DNA of 64,000 bases from the NCBI GenBank assembly GCA_910579735.1, contig CAJTUZ010000001.1, positions 1 through 64,000 of the forward strand, given 5' to 3'. Position 1 is the first letter of the stretch. Each line of letters starts with the position of its first letter. The position numbers were made by a program, and so were the translations under genes. Origin of the DNA: an uncultured Lachnospiraceae bacterium (GTDB lineage: Bacteria; Bacillota; Clostridia; Lachnospirales; Lachnospiraceae). A model generated the notes under the pieces. It saw only the letters and a list, made by a program, of their open reading frames with translations. It did not search any database and was not told the DNA's origin. This document shows positions 1-8,701 of this stretch, piece by piece.

Positions 1-186
1 TTCTTACCAAAAAAGAGGTATTTTTTTCCAAAGACACAAACTATTTTACACTACCCGCTTTTTTGCCATTTTAGCTGCCGCCTTATTTCTCTTTGATTAT
101 ACATCAAATTCTTATGCATAAGGTGTCATTTAAAATAATACAACATCACCGGATTTATTGGAACGATAGGTTTCCTGAAGAAAATC

Positions 187-1470
187 CTACCCCATAACCA
201 TATACAAAAACACCTCAAAACGCCCATCCTTTTGCCGGAATTCCAACGTCCCCTGATATCTGGAAGCAATCTCGGCCATACTTTTTAAACCGACTCCGTG
301 GTTTTCCTTGTCCTGTTTGGAGGTTGCCGGGAAAAAGCCGCGTTTTGCCTGCGCCCGGTCCGCCGGATCATCCTGTCCGAGAGCCGGGTTGACCACTTTT
401 AAACAAAACAATCCCTTCTGCGCCTTACTTTCCAACGTAATTTCGCGCGTTTCCGTTTCCAGGCGGTTGCATGCTTCTATGGCGTTATCAAGCGCATTGG
501 CGAACAGGGCGCAGATGTCCGTCTTATCAAACGGAAGTTCGTGAGGGATGTCGATATGGCAGGTCAAACGGATACCGCAGCGTTCCATCAGATTTTCTTT
601 GACTGATAATACGGCGTTAACGGTCGTATCGCCGCAGTAGCGGAGTGTCTGCGTAAAGGCGGCGTTTTCCGTCAGTTTTTTTATATAGTCGTCCCTTTTT
701 TCGGGCGGCAGGGCGGAAAGAATCTGTAAATGATTGGCCATATCATGTTTAATGCGTCGTATTTCAAAATGCTGTTGTTCCATTGCCTCATAATAACTTC
801 TGTTCATATCCGCAAACATGATGCGCCGGTCCTGCTCCTGTTGTCTGGCAAGGGTGGAGATCGTCAGAAGAAGACCGATGAAAGAAAATAGCGTGATCGT
901 AAGCAGGATGGCATATTCAATGGGCGGATCGCTATAGACGTTAAAAGGAATGTTTCTGCTGTACCATATGACGATCGTTAAAACGATGCCGATCGGAGTA
1001 GCGGTAAGAAGCAGCAGTAATTTCCACATACGCTTTGAAAGATCATATTGTTTTGCAGGAGCCAGCTTCTTGATCATAAGGTATAAGAAAATGGAAAATG
1101 CAAGGCTGCTGATATAGGAAATGAGAAGATAGCGGGATCTGTTATAATATCTTAACGCAATATTCGTCAGATAATTATCGCGCAGGGCGTTAAAAGAAAA
1201 GACCGTGCTTGCGAAGATCAGGCCGACTGTCAGTTTTTTCAGAATACTTCCCTCAAAAGAAAGAAATACCGTCAAAAGAAAAAAGAAGACCATCGGCAGG
1301 ATATTGCCGGGGTCGCCGATAAAAATGATTATAACGTATAAACAAAGACAGCTGATCAGCATAAGCGGGAAAGCGTAGCGTTTGGATGAGCGCGTTATCA
1401 TTTTTTCCAGTGCACATAATAGAAAAAATGCGCCGGGTAAGTCGATTAACAGGGGGAGTATATGTGTCAT
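187..1470 (-). CDS. GHKL-type membrane sensor histidine kinase (AgrC-like)
   Basis: The 427-residue protein has a hydrophobic N-terminal half (about six membrane segments within residues 1-210) followed by a cytoplasmic kinase module. The phospho-acceptor region reads RRIKHDMANHLQIL with His242. The ATP-binding lobe has the N-box NALDNAIEA near 325-333 and a glycine box HGVGLKSM near 391. This is the AgrC/GHKL layout that usually senses secreted peptides. It lies 26 bases downstream of the LytTR regulator on the same strand, so the two form a regulator-kinase operon. No agrB or agrD peptide gene is nearby. The divergent BceAB-type transporter suggests the signal may be an antimicrobial or bacteriocin-like peptide; that is inference. 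Confidence 0.9.
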   Translation of the reverse strand: MTHILPLLIDLPGAFFLLCALEKMITRSSKRYAFPLMLISCLCLYVIIIFIGDPGNILPMVFFFLLTVFLSFEGSILKKLTVGLIFASTVFSFNALRDNYLTNIALRYYNRSRYLLISYISSLAFSIFLYLMIKKLAPAKQYDLSKRMWKLLLLLTATPIGIVLTIVIWYSRNIPFNVYSDPPIEYAILLTITLFSFIGLLLTISTLARQQEQDRRIMFADMNRSYYEAMEQQHFEIRRIKHDMANHLQILSALPPEKRDDYIKKLTENAAFTQTLRYCGDTTVNAVLSVKENLMERCGIRLTCHIDIPHELPFDKTDICALFANALDNAIEACNRLETETREITLESKAQKGLFCLKVVNPALGQDDPADRAQAKRGFFPATSKQDKENHGVGLKSMAEIASRYQGTLEFRQKDGRFEVFLYMVMG

Positions 1471-1496
1471 GGGAGTTCTCCTTCTATTGTTATCTG

Positions 1497-2210
1497 CTAC
1501 AGAGAATAGCCGATCATATGGCGTGCAATCTTTGCTGCGGCTTCTTCCCGGTATTTTCTGCTGCAGGGCACTTTTTTACCATTTAAGGTGACGCAGTCGC
1601 TTCCCAGATGTTCCACATTGTCCGGATTGACTAAAAATCGCTGGTGGACTCTGACAAAGCGCATGGAAAGCCTTTTCTCTACGTCGTCCAGTCTGGCGTA
1701 AAACGGATACTCTCCGGATCCGGTGACAAGCGTTACTTTTCGTTTATCGGAATAGAAATAGAGGATATCTTTCGTATGGAATCTCCATGTACCGTCCATA
1801 TTTTTCAAAAAGAAGCAGTTATCTTTATCAGATGTCATTTTTTCACGTACCCGGTGGATCAGTTCTATAAGTTTCGCTGCAGAAACCGGTTTCAGCAGGT
1901 AATCCAGAGCGCCTGCGCGGTATCCCTCGAAAACATAATCGGCATATCCCGTTACGAAGACGATGATGAGATGTTCATCAAATTCCCTGATCTGTTTCGC
2001 CGTTTCCATGCCGTTTAGGCCGGGCATTTCCATATCCAGGAACAACAGGTCGATCTCGCCCGGGTGTTTTTGCAGCCAGGAGACGGCGCCTGTTCCGGTG
2101 GAAAAATCATATACGACTTCTTCCGTATCTTCAATGAGTACTTTTTCCAGTTGTAATAAAAGAGCCTCCCGGCTTTCCGTTTCATCATCACAGATCGCAA
2201 TACGCAGCAT
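1497..2210 (-). CDS. LytTR-family response regulator (AgrA-like)
   Basis: The protein has an N-terminal receiver domain starting MLRIAICDDE, with phospho-acceptor Asp59 in LFLDMEMPG. A C-terminal LytTR DNA-binding domain covers about residues 135-237 (FVRVHQRFLVNPDNVEHL is typical). The start at 2210 is preceded by GAGG six bases upstream; an alternative ATG four codons earlier (2222) has AGGAAG before it, and the open frame extends further without a clear signal. It is the first gene of the operon with the GHKL kinase. LytTR proteins bind paired direct repeats spaced about two helical turns apart, and such repeats lie just upstream at 2291-2374. Confidence 0.9.
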   Translation of the reverse strand: MLRIAICDDETESREALLLQLEKVLIEDTEEVVYDFSTGTGAVSWLQKHPGEIDLLFLDMEMPGLNGMETAKQIREFDEHLIIVFVTGYADYVFEGYRAGALDYLLKPVSAAKLIELIHRVREKMTSDKDNCFFLKNMDGTWRFHTKDILYFYSDKRKVTLVTGSGEYPFYARLDDVEKRLSMRFVRVHQRFLVNPDNVEHLGSDCVTLNGKKVPCSRKYREEAAAKIARHMIGYSL

Positions 2211-2290
2211 AATAATCCTCATTTCTTTCTTCCTGTTTATTGTAACACAATTTTTTTTAGGATGCTTTTGTTTTTGGCGGACAGGCATGC

Positions 2291-2374
2291 CAAACGTTAC
2301 ATCTGAAGCGTCAAACTTTACATTTTTTGCAGCCGGAAGTCAATCGTTACATGCAGGACGTCAGATGTGACATA
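2291..2374. promoter_or_regulatory. Four phased direct repeats, candidate LytTR operator
   Basis: Four imperfect 12-base repeats are visible: CAAACGTTACAT (2291), CAAACTTTACAT (2312), CAATCGTTACAT (2341) and CAGATGTGACAT (2362). Within each pair the start-to-start distance is exactly 21 bases, and the pairs are offset by 50 bases. Paired direct repeats at two helical turns are the known recognition pattern of LytTR regulators. The block lies between the divergent regulator operon and the ABC transporter genes. The minus-strand TACAAT near 2240 and the AT-rich TTTAAAAT near 2420 could be the two -10 elements; neither has a good -35, as expected for activated promoters. Confidence 0.7.
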
Positions 2375-2452
2375 CGCGGATCTGCGCATCTTCCTTTTAT
2401 GATATGTTATTTTCAGATATTTAAAATAAAACCGGGAAAGAAAGGTGTTATT

Positions 2453-3217
2453 ATGCTGTATGTAAAAAATCTTCACAAATCTTATGAAGTGGGAAAAACA
2501 AAATACCAGGTGTTAAAGGGCATCGATCTGCATGTCGCAAAAGGAGAATTCGTTGCCGTGATGGGGCCGTCGGGTTCCGGAAAGACCACGCTTTTAAACT
2601 GTATTTCCTGCTATATTCCGTTTGACAAAAGTGAAACGTCGCCGGGAAGTATTACACTTGGCGGTACGAAACTGGCCGGACTGCGTCCGGATGCGCTGGC
2701 AAAGATCCGCAATACACAGATCGGTTTTGTTTTTCAGGATTTTATGCTGCTTGATGGTCTGACGATCCGGGAAAACATTCTGGTGCCGCGTATAATACAG
2801 GGAGCCGTAGAAAAGGATGCGGAAATGCTTGCAGATGAACTGGTTTCTTTATTCGGCATCAAACATATTATGGAGAAATATCCGGCGGAAATTTCCGGCG
2901 GGGAGAAGCAGAGAGCCGCGGTGGCAAGGAGTCTGATCAATAATCCGCTTATCATTCTGGCGGATGAACCGACGGGCAATCTGGATTCCAAGTCCAGCCG
3001 TGCCGTGATCGAAGCTTTTGGCAATGCCAAAGAGAAAATGGATGCGACGATCTTTATGGTGACACATGACAGTTTTGCGGCTTCTTTCTGTGACCGTGTC
3101 ATTTTATTAAAAGATGGAACGGTCTATAAGCAGTTGGAGCGGAAAGGAGAGCACGGCGCGTTCCAGGATGAACTGTTGGGATTTATTAAGGCAATGAATC
3201 AGGAGGTGGCATCGTGA
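2453..3217 (+). CDS. ABC transporter ATP-binding protein (BceA/LolD type)
   Basis: This 254-residue ATPase has Walker A GPSGSGKTT, signature SGGEKQRAAVAR and Walker B IILADEPTG followed by NLDSKSS. That composition is typical of the MacB/LolD/BceA subgroup, which pairs with FtsX-type permeases. The start at 2453 (MLYVKNLHKSYEVG) is preceded by AAAGGTG; the longer open frame upstream runs through the operator repeats and is unlikely to be translated. It overlaps the permease gene by four bases, so translation is coupled. BceAB-type systems remove or sense peptide antibiotics. The role here is inferred from the permease partner and the neighbouring peptide-type two-component genes. Confidence 0.92.
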   Translation: MLYVKNLHKSYEVGKTKYQVLKGIDLHVAKGEFVAVMGPSGSGKTTLLNCISCYIPFDKSETSPGSITLGGTKLAGLRPDALAKIRNTQIGFVFQDFMLLDGLTIRENILVPRIIQGAVEKDAEMLADELVSLFGIKHIMEKYPAEISGGEKQRAAVARSLINNPLIILADEPTGNLDSKSSRAVIEAFGNAKEKMDATIFMVTHDSFAASFCDRVILLKDGTVYKQLERKGEHGAFQDELLGFIKAMNQEVAS

Positions 3218-5331
3218 CGCAGGCTGTTACAATGAAAACAATAGAAAGAAAGCTGCAGAAAGCCGGCAGAAAACATGCACGTCTTTATCTGTTCTGTAAT
3301 TTTACGGCGCTGATGATCATCTCCGCCTATTCGGCTCTGATGTTTTCACCGACGGTACAGACGGTGTTTCCCGCAGGGGGAGACAGCCGCAAACAGATGA
3401 ACGGGATTTTTGTGATGACATTGTTTGGCTGTGTGGTATTTACTTTGTATGCATCGAATCTTTTTTTCAGGCATAAGTCCTCCGAACTTGGGGTCCTGAT
3501 GGCGCTCGGCGCTTCCGGCAAAAAGCTGCTGCCGGGACTTCTGCGGGAAGTATTGCTTTTAAGCGGCATGTCGTCGGCTTTGGGCATTATTGCAGGCTTT
3601 CCGTTTGTATGGCTTATCTGGCAGGGATTCCGGCTGTTTATCGTGGACAGTTCGGAGATGCTGCTTCGGTTCGGTTTAAGATGCCTGCCCGCTTCTTTTG
3701 GCTTTTTTCTTGTGGTAGTGGGATTTGCCTGTTTGAATGTGTGGCGGTACATTAAGAAGACCAATATCATGGAAGTGATACGGGAAGAGCATATCAATGA
3801 GCCGGTCAGAGAACTGGGGAAATGGTGCGGACCGGCAGGGATCATCATTCTTTTTGGCGGTGCAGTTTTAGGATACAGTGCGCCTGCTCTGTGGAAGGCA
3901 TTATTCAGCGCCTATGCGCCTTCCTGGACAAGTCTGTTATATGCGCCGGTGTTTGTCGGATTATATATGGTCATGCTGCATACCGTTGTGCACGGTTGGA
4001 AAAATCATAAGAAAAATCCCTACAAAAATATCATTTCCAGAAGCATGATGAAGTTTCAGGGTAAACAGACGGTGAATAATATGATCATTGTTGCCATCCT
4101 GGTGGCGGGCGCCTGTTTCGGTATTTTTTATCTGCCGACACTGGCCTCGAACGGACTGGCTGCTTACGCGGTACAGCCGTATGATTATTTCTTCCATTAC
4201 CGTGCGGACCAGAGTGTTTCCGGGGAAGAAGAGATCCGCGATCTTGCGGGAGAGTACGGTTTGACGTTAAAAGACTATACGACTTGTGAATATATTACGG
4301 TGGGGGCCGGTTACTATGCGGAAGTGCCGGAAGAGGACGGAAAACATTTTCATGTGGAATATCGACCGGTCGGCGGGGAAGCGAAAATTCTCTCCGAAGA
4401 TGCCTATTATGCACTGACCGGTGAAAAAGTGGATGTTTTGCCCGGCACATACAGGAATGTGACGAATCGGGACGAGACTTCCCTTTTTACGAACGAATCG
4501 GCCCGGCATCTGACGAATATGGTCACAAGAAAGCAGATCGAAACGAAGTTCGCGGGTTATCTGCACTATGATCTGCTTTCCGGGAAAGACATCTGTTTTG
4601 TGATTGACAATGCCGATTATGAGGCGCTTGCAGAGGGGCTTACGAAAGAGTGGAAAGGGAATCTGGCAGGATTTAATATCGATGGCAAAGATTCCTATGA
4701 CTTTGCAGATGACTTCTATCACCGCTTCACGGCATCATTTGATCAGTCATGTGCCTATGTGTATTATTATGACAGGGTTCAGAAGATCATGAAGGAAGAA
4801 AATGGAGAGATTTATTGGATGGACGAAACCGGAGAAGGCAAATTGGATCTTCAGAACGCGGACTCCAGTGACTTTCGGCTGAGCTGGGCATATAGTCCAA
4901 GTTTCCGGATCCTTGGTACAAATGACTTTTTACTGACTATGGCTGTATTTTTCATGATGTTTCTTTTTATATTTATTGTTTGTCTGATCACAGCATTAGT
5001 CGTATGTTATACGCGTTGTCAGACGATCGCGTTAAACAACCGTTATATTTTTGATGATCTGAGAAAACTTGGCGCATCTCCGGCCTTTTTGTCCAAAGAA
5101 GTGCGCAGCCAGTGCGGAAGCGTCTTTCGGATGCCGATCTTGGCCGGTATGAGCGGTATGTACTTCTTATATATTCTGATCCTGTATGCGAATGACGACA
5201 AGATCGTTTCTAGTGAGATGGCAGCTCTGGGCATTTGTCTATTGGTCTTATTCGGCATCGGTGCGCTCAGTTATGCAATATACCGTGCTGCGGTAAAGAG
5301 TATAGGGAAACTGCTTGGGATAACAGGTTGA
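3214..5331 (+). CDS. FtsX-family ABC permease (BceB-like)
   Basis: A 705-residue membrane protein starting with GTG at 3214 behind AGGAGGTGGC. Hydrophobic segments cluster in residues 30-310 (about seven) and 580-695 (about three), with a hydrophilic block of about 260 residues between them. That is the layout of BceB-type permeases, whose large extracellular domain binds peptide antibiotics or couples to a sensor kinase. The N-terminal FtsX block contains SSELGVLMALGASGKKL. The last genes on this strand end here; a 9-bp hairpin overlaps the stop codon. It presumably forms the transporter with the preceding ATPase. Substrate unknown. Confidence 0.9.
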   Translation: MTQAVTMKTIERKLQKAGRKHARLYLFCNFTALMIISAYSALMFSPTVQTVFPAGGDSRKQMNGIFVMTLFGCVVFTLYASNLFFRHKSSELGVLMALGASGKKLLPGLLREVLLLSGMSSALGIIAGFPFVWLIWQGFRLFIVDSSEMLLRFGLRCLPASFGFFLVVVGFACLNVWRYIKKTNIMEVIREEHINEPVRELGKWCGPAGIIILFGGAVLGYSAPALWKALFSAYAPSWTSLLYAPVFVGLYMVMLHTVVHGWKNHKKNPYKNIISRSMMKFQGKQTVNNMIIVAILVAGACFGIFYLPTLASNGLAAYAVQPYDYFFHYRADQSVSGEEEIRDLAGEYGLTLKDYTTCEYITVGAGYYAEVPEEDGKHFHVEYRPVGGEAKILSEDAYYALTGEKVDVLPGTYRNVTNRDETSLFTNESARHLTNMVTRKQIETKFAGYLHYDLLSGKDICFVIDNADYEALAEGLTKEWKGNLAGFNIDGKDSYDFADDFYHRFTASFDQSCAYVYYYDRVQKIMKEENGEIYWMDETGEGKLDLQNADSSDFRLSWAYSPSFRILGTNDFLLTMAVFFMMFLFIFIVCLITALVVCYTRCQTIALNNRYIFDDLRKLGASPAFLSKEVRSQCGSVFRMPILAGMSGMYFLYILILYANDDKIVSSEMAALGICLLVLFGIGALSYAIYRAAVKSIGKLLGITG

Positions 5332-5350
5332 AAAATCAGGGATTTTTCAT
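5328..5350 (+). terminator. Small hairpin at the end of the permease gene
   Basis: TGAAAAATC pairs with GATTTTTCA across a three-base loop, starting on the stop codon. A second T-run (ATTTTTTAC) follows about 17 bases later. It is short and AT-rich, so it is only a weak terminator candidate. Confidence 0.35.
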
Positions 5351-5395
5351 GAGCGGGCATTTTTTACAAGAGTGTATTGTAATTAAAACATGACA

Positions 5396-5424
5396 TAAAA
5401 CGAGACAGTATTACACTGTCTCGT
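5396..5424 (-). terminator. Terminator of the GH127 gene, containing its stop codon
   Basis: ACGAGACAGT and ACTGTCTCGT form a perfect 10-bp stem around a 5-base loop. On the minus strand the stem is followed by TTTTAT. The final codons of the GH127 frame (Asn-Glu-Thr-Val-stop) lie inside the stem, so coding sequence and terminator overlap. Confidence 0.7.
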
Positions 5425-7318
5425 TCATCCATACGCGCATCTGATTTTCTCCACGGTTTCCCCATGTATAATAAGGCACTGCGACGGCCTGGCAGGGTTT
5501 TTCGTCAGGAACATCACTGCTGTAGAGCGTATCGGACGCTTCTCTGCGCAGAGCGTCTGCGCTTATTGTCACGATACCGTTTAAAAGGTTTTCGTCATAT
5601 GCAGAAACGTTCAGATTTCCGCCCCGTTTTAAAGAAAGCGACAGGACGTCGTCTGCGTTATCGATCCCTTCGAAACAATAGACGAGCGGTCCGCGGCAAA
5701 GCGCCGTTTTACCGGATAATGCCGGTATTTTGGAAGAGGCATACTGGAACTGCGGCGTATCGTCTAATGTTAAGCAGATCGTATCGCCATCGGAGACGTC
5801 CAGATAGAGATAGCCTTTGTCCGGCAGGACATCTGTGTCGTTTTCATTGATGCAGACTTTAAATGTCCGGCTCCAGGCAGGGATTCTGATGGCGAGCCGG
5901 CCGCCCTTTTCGATTTTATAATATATTGTAAAATCATAAGGATACTTTGTTTCACAGGTAAATTTCATACCGTTTGCAAGGCTTATTTCTCCGGCCGCGA
6001 ACAGATGACAGAATGCCGTATCCGCATTTTCGCCGTAAGCGTATTTGCCGAAAGAGGAGATCAGGCGGGCAGCATTCGGCGGGCAGCAGGCGCAGGCATA
6101 CCATTTCGGGCGTACCGGCAGATCATGCCGGTGTGTCGGTGAAACGCCTGATATGCCGGGAATGACTTCTAACGGATTGACATAGAAGAAACGTCTGCCG
6201 TCAAGCTGCATACCGGCAAGGACCGTATTGTAAAAGGCCCGTTCGCAGACGTCGCCGTATTCTCCAAGCACTTCATTTTCAAGCATTCTGGAAGCAAAAA
6301 ACAGCAGACCGATAGATGCGCATGTTTCGGCGTAAGCGGTATCATTGGGCAAGTCGTAGTCCACGCTGAACGCTTCTCCGTGAACCGTCGAACCGATGCC
6401 GCCGGTCAGATACATCTGTCGTTTGGTGATACTTTCCCAGAGCCTGCGGCAGGCGGCAAGCAGTTCTTCATCATCCGTAGAGGCGGCAAGATCTGCCATG
6501 GCGGTATACAGGTATACGGCGCGCACCGCATGGCCGGTGGCATCGCTCTGGCTGCGCACGGGTTTGGATGCCTGCGAATAATCCGTATCGGCCGGATTGC
6601 CATTCCATACGCTCCAGCCGCGCGCTTCTTTTTCTTTTTCATAAAAGTGCGGATCGCATCCTCTTGTATTGATAAAATGTTCCGCCAGTTCCAGGCAGTG
6701 CTTATTGTCGAGGAGACGATACATCTTTAAAAGGGCAAGTTCCACTTCCGGATGACCGGGGAACCCTGCATGTCCTTTTGTAATAAAATGATCGTAAATG
6801 TGTTCGGCATTTTTCTGCATCACGAGCAGCAGTTTATCTTTTCCGGTCGCTTCATAATAAGCGCATGCCGCTTCCATCATGTGCCCGGAGCAGTACAGCT
6901 CATGTCCTTCATGAAGGTTCGTCCATCGTTTCTCTTTGTCTTTGATGGTATAATAGGTGTTCAGGTAGCCGTCGGGTTCCTGTGCATCTGCAATAATGTC
7001 GATCAGTTTGTCAACGGTTTCTTCCAGTTTCCGATCCGGGAAAAGAGAGAGTGAATAAGCAGCGGCTTCAATCCACTTGGCGGCGTCGCTGTCCTGAAAG
7101 ACCATGCCGTAGAAGCCGTCTCCCACATCTTCACCGCGCACGGCGCATCCGGCATTGATAAAGTTGCGTACGACATGACTTTTCTCGGTATCCGGCGCTT
7201 CGTCATTCAGAACGCTGTACTGGTAGGGCAGGACGACGTCCCTTACCAGTTTCTGGTACTTTCCGATAAAGCCGTCGGCCTTATAGGATTGTATGGAGAT
7301 CTGGTTTTGTACTTTCAT
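5411..7318 (-). CDS. GH127 beta-L-arabinofuranosidase (DUF1680)
   Basis: This 635-residue protein matches the GH127 family, whose founding member is bifidobacterial HypBA1; the family removes beta-L-arabinofuranose from plant hydroxyproline-rich glycans. Residues known from that enzyme can be placed: Glu315 in HGEAFSVDYD as the acid/base, Glu331 and Cys333 in AYAETCAS, and Cys411-Cys412 in YACACCPPN as zinc ligands and nucleophile. The length is close to HypBA1. No signal peptide is visible, so the enzyme is probably cytoplasmic and acts on imported oligosaccharides. It is a single-gene unit with its own terminator. The AraC regulator diverges from it across a long palindromic element. Confidence 0.9.
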   Translation of the reverse strand: MKVQNQISIQSYKADGFIGKYQKLVRDVVLPYQYSVLNDEAPDTEKSHVVRNFINAGCAVRGEDVGDGFYGMVFQDSDAAKWIEAAAYSLSLFPDRKLEETVDKLIDIIADAQEPDGYLNTYYTIKDKEKRWTNLHEGHELYCSGHMMEAACAYYEATGKDKLLLVMQKNAEHIYDHFITKGHAGFPGHPEVELALLKMYRLLDNKHCLELAEHFINTRGCDPHFYEKEKEARGWSVWNGNPADTDYSQASKPVRSQSDATGHAVRAVYLYTAMADLAASTDDEELLAACRRLWESITKRQMYLTGGIGSTVHGEAFSVDYDLPNDTAYAETCASIGLLFFASRMLENEVLGEYGDVCERAFYNTVLAGMQLDGRRFFYVNPLEVIPGISGVSPTHRHDLPVRPKWYACACCPPNAARLISSFGKYAYGENADTAFCHLFAAGEISLANGMKFTCETKYPYDFTIYYKIEKGGRLAIRIPAWSRTFKVCINENDTDVLPDKGYLYLDVSDGDTICLTLDDTPQFQYASSKIPALSGKTALCRGPLVYCFEGIDNADDVLSLSLKRGGNLNVSAYDENLLNGIVTISADALRREASDTLYSSDVPDEKPCQAVAVPYYTWGNRGENQMRVWMNETV

Positions 7319-7346
7319 AAAATGAGTGCTCCCTTCTGGTTTTTGT

Positions 7347-7682
7347 GATCATCAGACGCCAAAGCAGACATGGATAAACAGCAGCGGAAGGCCGGGAAGC
7401 AGCTGCGGGCAGGCAGCGTACAGCAGGCGGGACAAGGAGCCGGACAGCGGAAAAAGATTTCTGCTGAAGGGCCCTCTAAAAACGCCGGCACTTGGATTTT
7501 AAGCCGCCTGCGGCGCAAAATCCTTAGTACCGCTGCGTTTTTAACGGAGCGGGAGCGCGCCTCGAAGCAGAAACTTTTTTCGCTGTCCGGCTCCTTGTCC
7601 CGCCTGCTCTCTGCCTGCCCTGGCTGTCGCTTCGCTGCTTTCCGCTGCCGTTTATCCATGTCTGCTTTGGCGTCTGATGATC
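7347..7682. repeat. Long palindromic element, copy A (336 bases)
   Basis: The outer 33 bases (7347-7379) are perfectly complementary to 7650-7682. The arms continue inward, with interruptions, to about 7470 and 7565. Inside are two boxes shared with copies B and C: box 1 at about 7450-7485 (AAAAAGATTTCTGCTGAAGG, then GGCCCTCTAAAAACGC) and box 2 at about 7523-7582 (CTTAGTACCGCTGCG, then TTTTTAACGGAGCG, GCGCGCCTCGAAGCAGAAAC and a T-run). Between the boxes is a hairpin, GGATTTT...GCCTGCGGC...AAAATCC. The element fills most of the 435-base gap between the GH127 gene and the AraC gene. Open frames inside it are by-products of the palindrome. Confidence 0.85.
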
Positions 7683-7792
7683 CTGTTTTTGGTAAATATG
7701 GTTTAGGCTGTTCACAGATACTATAATATGTATTATAATCTTATAGAAAGCGAATGAAATGGATTATATTCAGAAGAATATGGAGAATTGTC

Positions 7793-8641
7793 TTGAACGA
7801 GATTGTTTTGGATAACCGGACGATGCCGGTGGCGGACGGCTGTAATCTGTGTGCGGCCGCGGAACCTTTTTTTCATGCCGACAGGGTGCTTGCCTTTCAT
7901 GTACTGATCTATGTACTGGAAGGAGTTATTTATGTGACGGAAGACGGGACCGATCATGTCGTAGAAGCGGGCGGGCTTCTGTTTTTGAAAAAGGGCGTGC
8001 ATCATTTCGGGAAAACGGAGATTCCCAGAGGGACGAGATGGTATTATGTGCATTTCTATACGGATCGAAAGCCGGAAGGCGAAAAAGAGGCGGCATCTGT
8101 GAGCGGCACGGGAACAGGAGAGGATGCCGGAGACTTAAGATGCATAACGCTTCCGAAAGAACTTTCGCAGCTTGCCGGTAGTGCGATCGAGGAAAAGATC
8201 GCCGCCTTCATAGAGTGCGCAAGGTCTGACGAAGGGATGAACAAATGGTATCTGAACATGCGGTTGTTTGAGCTCCTCAGCCGGATCGCTTTTTATGAAC
8301 AAAAAGAGTCGAAACGGACACTTTCCGAAGAAATCTGCGTTTATCTGCAGGCGCATCGGCAGGAACCGTTTTCGGCGGGAGAACTGGAGCGGCACTTCTA
8401 TTTAAGCTATAAGTATATGGCGGCCGTTTTTAAGAAAGAAAAGCAGATGACCATGCAGCAGTATCATACGAAACAGCGTATTGATGCGGCCTGCAGACTG
8501 CTTGAGTCCACGCTGCTGCCTGTCGGGGAGATCGGCAGACAGCTTGGGTATGAAGATATGCTGTATTTTAGCAGGGTTTTTCATCAGAGCAAGGCCATGA
8601 GTCCGACGGCATACCGTAAAAGAGCAATGACATTATATTAA
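7793..8641 (+). CDS. AraC-family transcriptional regulator with cupin sensor domain
   Basis: The N-terminal part (FHVLIYVLEGVIYVTEDG, AGGLLFLKKGVHHFG) is an AraC-type sugar-binding cupin. The C-terminal 100 residues carry two helix-turn-helix units ending GYEDMLYFSRVFHQSKAMSPTAYRKR, the AraC signature. I chose TTG at 7793 because GGAG lies seven bases before it and the protein then begins at the cupin; an in-frame ATG at 7754 would add 13 basic and hydrophobic residues with only a weak ribosome site. It diverges from the GH127 gene and precedes the aldolase, so a role in pentose or arabinoside regulation is likely but inferred. Confidence 0.85.
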   Translation: MNEIVLDNRTMPVADGCNLCAAAEPFFHADRVLAFHVLIYVLEGVIYVTEDGTDHVVEAGGLLFLKKGVHHFGKTEIPRGTRWYYVHFYTDRKPEGEKEAASVSGTGTGEDAGDLRCITLPKELSQLAGSAIEEKIAAFIECARSDEGMNKWYLNMRLFELLSRIAFYEQKESKRTLSEEICVYLQAHRQEPFSAGELERHFYLSYKYMAAVFKKEKQMTMQQYHTKQRIDAACRLLESTLLPVGEIGRQLGYEDMLYFSRVFHQSKAMSPTAYRKRAMTLY

Positions 8642-8701
8642 AAACTGACAGAAACTGGAGTTGGAAATCTCAAATATTGAGGGAAAGGAACAGGTATACA
8701 T

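Noticed and set aside
1..186. Promoter on the minus strand (TATAAT near 97-102 with a CTTATGCATAAG palindrome at 111-122)
   Set aside because: No coding sequence follows it within the window and no -35 is convincing; nothing can be concluded at the edge.
187..2210. Complete agr quorum-sensing operon
   Set aside because: Only the kinase and regulator are present; no agrB peptidase or agrD precursor frame was found on either side within the window.
7315..7726. Several overlapping open frames of 60-118 codons on both strands
   Set aside because: They arise from the palindrome of element A: the two strands mirror each other (both contain MDKQQRKAGKQ-like and MSALASDD-like stretches). No ribosome sites.
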